Positions 1 to 8,230 of a stretch of 39,780 nt of DNA are shown here, one piece after another. The notes below the pieces were generated by a model. That model was not told the DNA's origin. It worked only from the letters and a program-made list of their open reading frames with translations, and ran no database searches. Origin of the DNA: Rhodopirellula bahusiensis (GTDB taxonomy: Bacteria > Planctomycetota > Planctomycetia > Pirellulales > Pirellulaceae). The position numbers and the translations under genes are program-made. The stretch is taken from contig NZ_NIZW01000043.1 in NCBI RefSeq assembly GCF_002727185.1, forward strand, positions 1 to 39,780, in the 5' to 3' direction. Each line of letters begins with the position of its first letter. Positions within the stretch are counted from its first letter, which is position 1.

Positions 1-89
1 AAACGCAGTTACCATCAGCTACGGGGCGGTAACGAATTCCCCAATCAGGACTTTCACCTGACAATTCAATCGCCTTTGCAGGCGCACTA

Positions 90-112
90 GCCGACAGAGG
101 CCCTCTGTCGGC
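90..112. repeat. Palindromic hairpin, copy 1
   Basis: An 11-bp perfect stem with a single central base: GCCGACAGAGG pairs with CCTCTGTCGGC. It shares its GCCGAC/GTCGGC outer stem with the hairpin at 205-227, while the inner bases differ in a compensated way (CAGAGG against CTGAGG). This suggests members of one dispersed intergenic palindrome family rather than a unique terminator. Confidence 0.7.
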
Positions 113-204
113 AAAAACAGATCTGCCATGCGATCACATTCGTAGACTCGTGGATTTGTGTCTACTGTGGAGGTTGATCGCTTGCTGCGATTGATTGCGT
201 TCAG

Positions 205-227
205 GCCGACTGAGGGCCTCAGTCGGC
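205..227. repeat. Palindromic hairpin, copy 2
   Basis: An 11-bp perfect stem with one central base: GCCGACTGAGG pairs with CCTCAGTCGGC. It is the second member of the pair with 90-112. No T-run follows, so an intrinsic terminator is less likely than a REP-like repeat. Confidence 0.7.
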
Positions 228-374
228 TACATGCTCCGTTGCAAAAGCGAGATTTGCTCTGGAGACTTGCGCTCGGTGGTGGCTGCTTCGATATACTGGA
301 TTCCACGACGGAAACCAGGCGGTGCACCTTGCCTGGAGGTCTAGCCTCTCTTCTCTATAGTTTGACCGGGATTC

Positions 375-3320
375 ATGCGATTCACGATCTTTTTGCTGCT
401 GCTCGCGGTCACGGCTCTCTCTTCTTTGCAGGCACGCGAATGGACCGATGCGACCGGGAAGTATCGCATCGAAGCGAAGTTGGTGGTCGTCCACGGCGAC
501 AAAGTTGTCCTGGAACGTCCCGATGGAAAAATCATCAGCATCCCCGTCGCGAAACTGAGTGACGAGGACCAGACCTTCCTGAAAGAATTGGCCGCGAAAA
601 AAGCTGCTTCAAGTTCTGAAAGCGATCGTCCCGCCGACACCAAGGCATCCGCAGCGATGTCGAGTTCGGCGCCTGCGCTGGACATGTCACCCAAACAGTT
701 GGCAACTCAAACCAAGATTCTTCTGCAGGATGCTTGCCATCGCTGCCACGGCGAAGATGGAACGAGCGAAGGTGGTTTTAACTTTGTCGTCAATCTCGGA
801 AAGCTTGCCGAAACCATTGCGGAACCCGGAGAAGACTCGTTGCTGATCGAACGCATTCAAGCGGATGACGACAGCGTGATGCCCCCGGGCGGCGAAGAGC
901 CACGACTGAGTCCGCGGGACATCCAAGTCATCCAAGAATGGATCGCCGCGGGATCACCTGCGATCAATGACGAACCCGAGCGACCGTTCGTCAGCAATGA
1001 CCAAGTCGTGGCATTGATCGACCAAGACTTGCAACAACAGCCTGAGCGATCGCAACGGTTCATGCGGTACTTCACGCTGACGCATTTGTACAACTCCGGC
1101 ATCAGCGAAGACGAACTGCAAACCTACCGAAACGCGTTCGCGAAACTTCTGAATAGTCTTTCGTGGAATTCAGATTTGATCATTCCCGAGGCGATTGATC
1201 CCGCTCGCACGATCTTTCGGCTCGACATGCGAACGGTCCATTGGACTCAAACAATTTGGAAATCAATCGAAGACGCAAACCCATACTTTCTTCCACCTCG
1301 ATCGCCGGAGGCAAGGTCATGCTTCGAACGGACCGAAACCGAGATGCCGTTCGTCCGAGTGGACTGGTTCGTTTTCGCCGCGTCCAAACCACCGCTCTAT
1401 CACAGTGTGCTGAACCTGCCGGAAACGGACGCTGACCTGGAAAACATGCTGCGCGTCAATGTGCAGGCCAACATCAACCAAGAGATGGCCATTCGAGCCG
1501 CCTTCAACCGATCGGGTGTCTCCCAGAACAATCGTTTGATTGAGTGGCACAAGTCTCCCTACGGTTCGTATTGGAAGAGCTACGATTTTGCCAGCAATAC
1601 GGGGCGCCAAAACCTCTTTGAGTATCCGCTCGGTCCGAGCCATCGTCGTGATTCCTTCCAGCACGATGGTGGAGAAATCATCTTCACGCTTCCAAACGGT
1701 TTGCAAGGCTATCTGTTGACGGACGAGCAAGGACTTCGAATTGACCAAGGTCCGACACAAATCGTCAGCGATCCGAAGCAACCGGACCGCACGGTAACCA
1801 ATGGTGTCTCCTGTATGTCGTGCCACTACGCCGGCATGATCCCCAAACGAGACGAAGTTGGTCCGGCGGTTCAAGCCAACCGGTCCGCATTTGATGACGC
1901 CGACGACATTTTGGCTCTCTATCGTGAGGCCAGCGAAATGGATCGCATCATGGATCAGGATGCGAAGCGGTTCGCGGATGCACTGGACGACCTCGGGATC
2001 ACGACGCTCAGTCGCAGCGGCGAATCCATCTCCGCGATGTCATCTCGATTCATCCAAGACATTGATTTGGAACAAGTCGCCTGTGAATTTGGTTTGCAGG
2101 TGGAGGAGTTCCTGGAACGAATGCAAGAAGCGTCTCGTGTGGCGAGAATTTTCAGTTCGCTTCAGATCAGCGGCGGCACGATTAAGCGAGATGTCTTCAA
2201 AGAAATGTTTGCCGACGCGTGCGTGGACTTGCAGTTGATTGAAGCTCACGAAGTGCACCGACCCAACCGATCAAGCTCTTCTGTCGCGGCGACGTCCAAT
2301 GCTCGTTCCGGTTCATCGCCTGTCGCGAAAGCTCCGATGAACTCCGCCGGTGCTCGAAATTCGAAGATGTCTTCCGGCCATTCACCGAATCGAACGACCG
2401 CACCGATGAAGGTGGGGTCCAAGCTGTCGCCGATCGCCAAGTTTTCGGATCTCAGTTGGGGAGTGAAGTCCCTGGCGATTCATCCCAATCAAAATGTTGT
2501 TGCGGCGGGACGTCCCGATCGAAAGATCACGTTGTTTGATTTCGATCATGAAAGCGTTTTGGGCGAGCTGACCGGACTGGATATGCTTCAGGCGGTGACC
2601 GCTTGTGCCTTCACTCCCGATGGAAATCACTTGGTCGCTGGCGGCAGCACGGGGCACATCGTGGTCTACTCCGTCACCGAGAAGGGGCTGCTTCGCCCGT
2701 CAGGACAATTCCCAGGTCACAACGGAGAGATCCATTGCATCGACATCTCGTCGTCCGGTCGTTACGCATTGACCGGCGATGCAAAAAAGGTTGCTCGGTG
2801 TTGGGAAATCGCGACAGGAAAAGAGCTTTCGATGATCGGTGATTTCAAAGGCCCGGTGAAGGCTGTGCATATTTCAGCGGACGAACGAACGATGCTCGCA
2901 ACCGATGGAGCCACACTGGTCGAAGCCGACATGGGGACAGGCGACCCGATTAGCCAGCGTCCTCTGAATCGATCTTGGGCGTCGGGCCAGTCGGCCGCGT
3001 TCTCGCCTGATGGCACTTGGCTCGCCGTGGCTGACACTTACAACATTCGGGTTTGGGACTTGAAAACGTTCCGCGAACTGATGCCTTTGATTGGCAGTGA
3101 AACGTTGTGGTCCATGCGTTTCGCGCCTGACAATCAACACTTGTTCGCTGGCGGACGTGGGAAGGTTGACGTCTGGGAATTCCAACGCAACGCGAGGCTT
3201 CAGCGTCAATCCATTGATCGAGGTTACGTTCACTCGCTCGCTGTGTCCGCCGACGGAAGCCACTTCGCCGCGGTTGGAAGCATCGGTGGTTCGCTCGAAG
3301 TCTTTTCTCGCAACGAGTGA
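375..3320 (+). CDS. Secreted SHD1 - cytochrome c - WD40 repeat protein
   Basis: A 981-residue protein starting at ATG 375. Residues 1-20 form a signal peptide ending LQA. Residues 21-75 match an SHD1 domain (EWTDATGKY..., then an IPVAKLSDEDQ end), a module planctomycetes often put on secreted proteins. A first heme-binding CHRCH lies at 121-125 in a cytochrome c-like stretch with a MPPGGE segment that may supply the distal ligand. A second CxxCH (CMSCH, 480-484) sits at the end of a large middle region resembling planctomycete c-type cytochrome proteins. After a Ser-rich linker, residues about 690-978 form WD40-type blades (FTPDGNHLVAGG, FSPDGTWLAVAD). Likely a periplasmic electron-transfer or sensing protein; the partner is unknown. 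It converges with the ECF sigma gene, 12 bp away. Confidence 0.85.
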   Translation: MRFTIFLLLLAVTALSSLQAREWTDATGKYRIEAKLVVVHGDKVVLERPDGKIISIPVAKLSDEDQTFLKELAAKKAASSSESDRPADTKASAAMSSSAPALDMSPKQLATQTKILLQDACHRCHGEDGTSEGGFNFVVNLGKLAETIAEPGEDSLLIERIQADDDSVMPPGGEEPRLSPRDIQVIQEWIAAGSPAINDEPERPFVSNDQVVALIDQDLQQQPERSQRFMRYFTLTHLYNSGISEDELQTYRNAFAKLLNSLSWNSDLIIPEAIDPARTIFRLDMRTVHWTQTIWKSIEDANPYFLPPRSPEARSCFERTETEMPFVRVDWFVFAASKPPLYHSVLNLPETDADLENMLRVNVQANINQEMAIRAAFNRSGVSQNNRLIEWHKSPYGSYWKSYDFASNTGRQNLFEYPLGPSHRRDSFQHDGGEIIFTLPNGLQGYLLTDEQGLRIDQGPTQIVSDPKQPDRTVTNGVSCMSCHYAGMIPKRDEVGPAVQANRSAFDDADDILALYREASEMDRIMDQDAKRFADALDDLGITTLSRSGESISAMSSRFIQDIDLEQVACEFGLQVEEFLERMQEASRVARIFSSLQISGGTIKRDVFKEMFADACVDLQLIEAHEVHRPNRSSSSVAATSNARSGSSPVAKAPMNSAGARNSKMSSGHSPNRTTAPMKVGSKLSPIAKFSDLSWGVKSLAIHPNQNVVAAGRPDRKITLFDFDHESVLGELTGLDMLQAVTACAFTPDGNHLVAGGSTGHIVVYSVTEKGLLRPSGQFPGHNGEIHCIDISSSGRYALTGDAKKVARCWEIATGKELSMIGDFKGPVKAVHISADERTMLATDGATLVEADMGTGDPISQRPLNRSWASGQSAAFSPDGTWLAVADTYNIRVWDLKTFRELMPLIGSETLWSMRFAPDNQHLFAGGRGKVDVWEFQRNARLQRQSIDRGYVHSLAVSADGSHFAAVGSIGGSLEVFSRNE

Positions 3321-3332
3321 CTCAGGCAGCGA

Positions 3333-3905
3333 TCACGATTGGTTCATCTCTCGCTGCAGCCAAGCTCTTGCGTAGGCCCAATTGCGTTTGGTGGTCCGTG
3401 CCGATACGCCCAAGATCTCGGCGGTCTCTTCGATCGTGAGCCCTGTGAAATAGCGAAGCTCAACCAGTTTGGCCAACGCGGGATCTTCACTTGCCAACTT
3501 GGTAAGGGCATCGTCCAGCGTCAGCAGCTCGTCGACGTCTTGAGAATCCACCGAAGCAACATCGTTGTTCAATTCGCGACGGACCAAATCTCCACCGCGT
3601 TTCGTACGGCCCTTGCTGCGAGCATTCTCAATCAGGATCCGCCGCATCGCTTCTGCAGCCGCTGCGAAAAAGTGGCCTCGACCATCCCATCGTTGTGGAT
3701 CGTTGCCGCCCACCAATCGCAAGAAGGCTTCGTGCACCAACGCTGTCGGTTGCAGCGTGTGGCCCGGCTTCTCATGATTCATTCGGCTGGACGCCAATCG
3801 TCGCAACTCGTCATAGACCAACGGCAACAGATCCCCCGCCGCATTAGGATCGCCTTTGTCGATGGCCGTCAATATTTGTGTGATGTCTCGATTCATCGGT
3901 CTCAT
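3333..3905 (-). CDS. ECF-type RNA polymerase sigma factor (planctomycete ECF_sub group)
   Basis: A 190-residue sigma-70-like protein of the planctomycete ECF_sub type. The N-terminal part has LLPLVYDELRRLASSRM and a PTALVHEAFLRLVG segment in region 2. The C-terminal part has the region 4 helix-turn-helix (LTIEETAEILGVSARTTKRNW) that would read the -35 element. There is no anti-sigma gene beside it. It lies 67 bp downstream of the duplicated acidic protein on the same strand and is probably co-transcribed with it. In this phylum such sigma factors often lie near Ser/Thr kinases, and one sits 1.9 kb away here. ATG 3905 is used; ATG 3896, three residues in, is equally possible. Confidence 0.9.
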   Translation of the reverse strand: MRPMNRDITQILTAIDKGDPNAAGDLLPLVYDELRRLASSRMNHEKPGHTLQPTALVHEAFLRLVGGNDPQRWDGRGHFFAAAAEAMRRILIENARSKGRTKRGGDLVRRELNNDVASVDSQDVDELLTLDDALTKLASEDPALAKLVELRYFTGLTIEETAEILGVSARTTKRNWAYARAWLQREMNQS

Positions 3906-3972
3906 GATAACCGATCAACTTCGATTGCAGCTCCGCCTTCGCTTGTATCAAAACCTTTCAGATCAACCTCTT

Positions 3973-4611
3973 TCAAACGTATTGATCGATGACGAACCCG
4001 CCCTCATCGAGGTCGCCGACCAGGGATTGCTCAAATGCATCCGTGTTGACACCATTTTCTTCCAACACGCTGGTCAGCGCCGAACGAATTTGTTCGGGGG
4101 AAGCGTTGCCTTCGGATTCCGCGGCGAGCTCTTCCAACGATTCGATGATTTGACTCACCAACTCGTCGGTGGATGACTCCTCCACACCAGCCGAAAGCAA
4201 AGCGGATTCGATAGAGCTTGTTGCGCTCTCGTCTTTGGGTGGTGGCGGTGGACCTGGTGGACGACCGGCGCCCGATGGTCCACCTGCACCAGCAGCTCCC
4301 GTTGCACCGGATGGCCCATTGGCTCGAATGGCCTGCTCGACTTCCGAGGAGTCGATTCCATTGGCATCCAAGACTTCTTCGACAGCCGACCGATAGGCCT
4401 GAGGATTGTTGCCTACGGAAGACTCGGATTGCAATTCCGAGATCGCATCATCGATTTGTGCTAGCACCTTCGTCGCGGTCGTATCGTCCACACCGACGGA
4501 CTGCAGCGCATCAGACAATTGCTCTTCGCTGGGCGGTGGTGGGCCCTGTCGTCGAGTCTGGGTGGAGGAGGATTGTGTACTATCAGCGGAGGTGAGACCG
4601 GAAAGATTCAT
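3973..4611 (-). CDS. Acidic protein with two repeat domains and a Gly/Pro-rich linker
   Basis: A 212-residue protein with no signal peptide or membrane helix. After a Ser/Thr-rich start and a GPPPP stretch comes a helical unit of about 70 residues (EEQLSDALQSVGVDD ... EEVLDANGIDSSEVEQAI). A collagen-like Gly/Ala/Pro linker ending in PPGPPPPP follows, then a second copy of the unit (SSIESALLSAGVEES ... TSVLEENGVNTDAFEQSL). The copies align end to end with the same acidic bias, which shows an internal duplication. The start and polyproline resemble small bacterial proteins that carry EF-hands, but I see no canonical EF-hand loop here. AAGGA lies upstream of the ATG. Function unknown; position suggests co-transcription with the sigma factor. 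Confidence 0.75.
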   Translation of the reverse strand: MNLSGLTSADSTQSSSTQTRRQGPPPPSEEQLSDALQSVGVDDTTATKVLAQIDDAISELQSESSVGNNPQAYRSAVEEVLDANGIDSSEVEQAIRANGPSGATGAAGAGGPSGAGRPPGPPPPPKDESATSSIESALLSAGVEESSTDELVSQIIESLEELAAESEGNASPEQIRSALTSVLEENGVNTDAFEQSLVGDLDEGGFVIDQYV

Positions 4612-5023
4612 CGCATAGGATCCTTCGATTGGGAGGTTTCAATTCAAGCGAGAAATTCGCGAACCAACTGAGTCGGCAACACCGATGTCGGTGTGGAGAC
4701 GTTGAACTCTTGGCTCATTTTTCGCTAGAGACCAACGATTTCCCGATGTTTTTCGACATTCGCACAAATTCCAAAAATCGGTTTGAAAGCGTGGCCCTAT
4801 CAAGGTTCCGATGACGCATTGGGTTCTCGGCAGACTCTTTTTTGTTGCCTCGACCGCCTTTCTGAGTGCAATTGATGAGGGTTTGGGTCCCCTTCTCTAA
4901 ACGCGGATCTCTGAACCTCGATTGTCTCGGAGCTCCCACTGATCGCTGAGCGATTGACCATTGGCATCTCTGCCAGAACCTCTCGCGATCATCCTCCTCC
5001 ATCTTCTCTTCTTGGGTCCAATC
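4612..5023. other. Divergent intergenic region
   Basis: About 410 bases between the acidic protein (-) and the EF-hand protein (+), which must hold both promoters. It contains two short palindromes: 4679-4694 (ACACCGA/TCGGTGT arms around TG) and 4942-4954 (ATCGCT/AGCGAT). A 61-codon open frame at 4629-4814 has no supporting features. No repeat or RNA gene is recognised. Confidence 0.55.
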
Positions 5024-5602
5024 GTGAATCGAACATTGCAATGCATCGTCTTGGCGGGAATCATTTTGCTTCCCAATCTTCTCGCCGCCCAGCCTCCCGG
5101 TCGTGGTGGTCAAGGCGGAATGAATGGTCGCGGTGGGCCACCGCCGGAAATGATCTACCAATTGTTCACGACCGCGGATACCAACAATGACGGCAGCGTG
5201 ACCAAGTCCGAACTGATGGCGGTCATGCAAAACCAAAGTCGTGGCAATCAACTCGGACGTGGGGGTCCCCCACCCATGAATGGCAACTATGGTCCTGGGA
5301 ATCTGGGGCCCGGCAATCCCGGAGGTGAGCAACCACCACAACGTGAGCCTGGTGGACAACACGGACCGCCGCCCCAACCGGGTCAGGTGTTGCCCGAACC
5401 AATCGCTCAGTCGTTGAATTTGAACGAACGTCAATCGCGCCAGCTTGCTGCACTGCAAGCCGAGGTCGATCGACGACTCGCTGCGATCTTGACGGATGAG
5501 CAGGAAGATCAGCTTCAGAACGCTCGGCCACCCCAAGGTCCCAACCCGATGGAAGTCGGAGGCGAACCTCGCCCGAATCAACGACCGCAACGCCCTCAAT
5601 GA
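5024..5602 (+). CDS. Secreted EF-hand protein, Gly/Pro-rich
   Basis: The frame is open from a TTG at 4961, but GTG 5024 gives the cleanest start: MNRT followed by a hydrophobic core and an LLAAQ cleavage region, 192 residues in all. Residues 52-63 (DTNNDGSVTKSE) are a good EF-hand calcium loop. Gly/Pro/Asn-rich sequence follows, and then a helical segment (LNLNERQSRQLAALQAEV, ending AAILTDEQEDQL) of the LTxxQ-like type seen in many planctomycete secreted proteins. Likely an exported calcium-binding or scaffold protein; the precise role is unknown. It precedes the kinase gene by about 170 bp on the same strand. The start codon is the least certain part. Confidence 0.7.
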   Translation: MNRTLQCIVLAGIILLPNLLAAQPPGRGGQGGMNGRGGPPPEMIYQLFTTADTNNDGSVTKSELMAVMQNQSRGNQLGRGGPPPMNGNYGPGNLGPGNPGGEQPPQREPGGQHGPPPQPGQVLPEPIAQSLNLNERQSRQLAALQAEVDRRLAAILTDEQEDQLQNARPPQGPNPMEVGGEPRPNQRPQRPQ

Positions 5603-5776
5603 TGCATGGCTGATGTCCTGCTGCCAGCATCGCTCCTCGTCATCCAAAATTTGATGCACCGATGACATGACTCCCATTCACGAAATCGAATCTGGATCCG
5701 GTTCAGCAAACACGAATCAGTGATACGGTCACTCTGGCTGGAAGTCTTCGCTGCGTTTTGCCGCTACGATTGAGAC

Positions 5777-8116
5777 ATGATCAATCCGACTGAACGAGCG
5801 ATTTTCCTGCAGGCGATCGAGGAAGAAAATATCGACGATCGGTTGGCGTACTTGGACTCAGCTTGCGGAAGCGATTTAAGTCTCCGGAACGCTGTCGAAG
5901 ATTTACTCGCCGCTCATGAACAACCCGCGGCGTTGTTGGATCACCCGATCGGCGCCGACCGAAGTCATTCTGCGTTCTCGGAACCACACACCGAAGCGAT
6001 CATCGATCACATCGGCATGCAAATCGGCCCTTACAAATTGAGGGAACAAATTGGCGAAGGTGGCTTTGGTCTGGTCTTCGTCGCCGAACAAGAACAGCCT
6101 GTTCGCCGACGGGTGGCGTTGAAAATCGTCAAACCCGGCGTGGGATCCAAAGAAGTCATCGCTCGGTTCGAAGCCGAACGGCAAGCCGTTGCCTTGATGA
6201 GTCACCCAAACATTACCCAAGTGTTTGACGCGGGCGTGACCACCGATCACCGTCCTTACTTCGTCATGGAATTGGTGCGTGGACTTCCCATCACTGATTT
6301 CTGCGATAAAAAACAGATGGATGTTCGCCAGCGTCTGAACCTCATGATCGATGTGTGTTCCGCGGTGCATCACGCTCATCAAAAAGGCGTGATTCATCGC
6401 GACATCAAGCCGTCCAATGTCATGGTGACATTGCATGACGGAAAGGCCGTTGCGAAAGTGATCGACTTCGGCGTCGCCAAGGCACTGGGGCAAAAGCTCA
6501 CCGACAAAACCGTCTACACGCGGTTCTTCTCGATGATCGGGACGCCGCTCTACATGAGTCCCGAACAAGCCGAGATGAGCGGTTTGGACGTGGACACGCG
6601 CAGTGATATTTATTCGCTCGGTGTGCTGCTCTACGAGTTGCTGGTCGGAGCGACGCCGTTCGATCGAGGCCGCCTGGACTCCGCTGGGCTGGACGAAATG
6701 CGGCGAATCATTCGCGAAGAAGAACCGCCTCGTCCCAGCACTCGGTTGTCGACACTGACTGCGGAACGCACCCGCAGCTTGGGAATTCAATCCGATGCAG
6801 TCGGCCCATCCCAATCACGAAGTTTGAGCTCCGACTTGCGAGGTGACTTGGACTGGATCGTGATGAAAGCGTTGGAGAAGGACAGAACGCGCCGGTACGA
6901 TTCCGCTGCTTCCTTGGCCGATGACATCCGCCACTACCTGCGAGGCGAACCGGTCACGGCCAGACCACCCAGCAGGTTCTATCAGTTCCAAAAGTTCGCT
7001 CGGCGAAATCGCGTTGCCATCGGAACAGCGACCTTGGTCGGGTGCACGATGGTCCTCGGTACCGCCGCCAGCCTCTGGCAAATGTCCGAGGCGATCCGAG
7101 AACGAAACGCGAAGGACGAAGCGTTGCGGGATGCGATGGTTGCAAAGACCGAAGCGATCATAGCCAAACAAGAAGTCGAACGATTCGCGGAAGGATTGAC
7201 AGTTGCCAACGAATTGGTCGCCAGTGGTCAGACACACGCCAACTCAGGACAGTGGCGTGAAGCTGCTCGCGAATTCGATGCCGCGGTAGAGATCCAGCCC
7301 AGCTATGACTTGCCCCGAGTGCAGCGTGCCCAGTTGTACTCTCGGTTGCGTCTATGGCCCGAAGCGGCGAAAGACTACGCCATCGCGCTCGACACCGGTG
7401 CACGCACCTCCCAGCCTCAGTGGTGGGGCGTTCCCGCGTTGTTCTTATACACAGGGTACCCCGACGAGTACCGGCGTTTGGCGAAGCAGTACCAAGAACA
7501 ACTTTTGGATGATCCCGAGCATTCGCATTGGTTGTTGGTTCGCGGATTGACCGCTGGAGACCAAACCAATTCGTCGATGGACGCCGAGGCGATCGCTGAC
7601 CTGGCTCATGTCTGGTTGTGGCAACGCCGGTCTGGGCCACCGGCGGGTGCTGACCGCCCACGTCCGAGCGATGACCGCCGGCGTAGAGACTATCTCGGAC
7701 GTTTGCCACCGCCTGAGAATTCGCCCCTATGCGTCTGTCAATTCACAACCGGCTTGGCGGAACTACGAGCGGGCAAATTCAATTCGGCGGCCGAGTTGTT
7801 TTTAAAAGCAGCCTCCGATGACCGCTGGCCCGCGATCTACAAGGTGGATGCACCACTTGCCCTCGCGTACCACCATCTAGGCAAAACGGACCTCGCCCAA
7901 CAGAAACTTGAGAGCTCAGAGCAAGCCTTGAAAGAGCGACTGGAAGAAGTGCAGCGACAAGGGCAAATGACCAATCCATCACCCTGGTTCGATCTCGTCG
8001 AAGCCCTCCTACTGCACGAAGAAGCCTGCCGGAAAATTGCCGACAGGCCATCTTCGTTGCAATCCCAGTTGGATCAAATTCGCCAAGCATCCTTGGACCT
8101 CATCGGCAAAGGTTGA
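5777..8116 (+). CDS. Transmembrane Ser/Thr protein kinase with TPR-like C-terminus
   Basis: A 779-residue PknB-like kinase. Residues 1-75 match the helical N-terminus common in planctomycete kinases. The kinase domain spans about 86-395: glycine loop GEGGFG 93-98, ATP-binding Lys 116, HRDIKPSN with catalytic Asp 209, DFG 230-232 and SPE 261-263, so it should be active. A transmembrane helix lies near 413-436, followed by a charged helix and TPR-like repeats (for example ANSGQWREAAREFDAAVEIQP) that probably face the periplasm and bind partners. Residues about 610-655 are unusually rich in Arg and Pro and do not look like TPR. That could be a divergent linker or a pair of compensating frameshifts. 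Substrates are unknown; the nearby sigma factor is a candidate functional neighbour. Confidence 0.9.
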   Translation: MINPTERAIFLQAIEEENIDDRLAYLDSACGSDLSLRNAVEDLLAAHEQPAALLDHPIGADRSHSAFSEPHTEAIIDHIGMQIGPYKLREQIGEGGFGLVFVAEQEQPVRRRVALKIVKPGVGSKEVIARFEAERQAVALMSHPNITQVFDAGVTTDHRPYFVMELVRGLPITDFCDKKQMDVRQRLNLMIDVCSAVHHAHQKGVIHRDIKPSNVMVTLHDGKAVAKVIDFGVAKALGQKLTDKTVYTRFFSMIGTPLYMSPEQAEMSGLDVDTRSDIYSLGVLLYELLVGATPFDRGRLDSAGLDEMRRIIREEEPPRPSTRLSTLTAERTRSLGIQSDAVGPSQSRSLSSDLRGDLDWIVMKALEKDRTRRYDSAASLADDIRHYLRGEPVTARPPSRFYQFQKFARRNRVAIGTATLVGCTMVLGTAASLWQMSEAIRERNAKDEALRDAMVAKTEAIIAKQEVERFAEGLTVANELVASGQTHANSGQWREAAREFDAAVEIQPSYDLPRVQRAQLYSRLRLWPEAAKDYAIALDTGARTSQPQWWGVPALFLYTGYPDEYRRLAKQYQEQLLDDPEHSHWLLVRGLTAGDQTNSSMDAEAIADLAHVWLWQRRSGPPAGADRPRPSDDRRRRDYLGRLPPPENSPLCVCQFTTGLAELRAGKFNSAAELFLKAASDDRWPAIYKVDAPLALAYHHLGKTDLAQQKLESSEQALKERLEEVQRQGQMTNPSPWFDLVEALLLHEEACRKIADRPSSLQSQLDQIRQASLDLIGKG

Positions 8117-8124
8117 TCCGCCGC

Positions 8125-8179
8125 ACTACGCTAGCTTACCTCGCTTGACTAGCGTTGTAGTCCGGTGTCCCTGCACCGC
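8125..8179. terminator. Tandem hairpins between convergent genes
   Basis: Directly after the kinase stop, ACTACGCTAG (8125-8134) pairs with CTAGC...GTAGT (8149-8161) with a 3-base bulge. A second small stem, CGGTG/CACCG, lies at 8164-8179. They sit between the convergent kinase and peroxidase genes, so they may end transcription from both sides. No clear T-run follows, and a dispersed palindrome is an alternative. Confidence 0.45.
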
Positions 8180-8230
8180 ACCACAGCGTACGACGATTGC
8201 AACACCCGTCCGATATCAAAACATCAGTGA

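Larger units (their letters stand above)
1..374. other. Upstream region with two hairpins, no convincing gene
   Basis: This stretch precedes the cytochrome c/WD40 gene. Short open frames exist on both strands, but none has a ribosome site, a recognisable product or a plausible composition. The clear content is two palindromes of the same design at 90-112 and 205-227. The promoter of the downstream gene presumably lies after the second palindrome, but no strong -35/-10 pair stands out. Confidence 0.6.

Noticed and set aside
4715..5677. A 320-codon minus-strand open frame over the EF-hand protein
   Set aside because: No domain or signal, and it is antisense to a gene with a clear calcium loop and signal peptide.
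5688..5704. Imperfect palindrome GAATCTGGATCCGGTTC before the kinase gene
   Set aside because: Only one copy, with mismatches, and no other sign of an operator.
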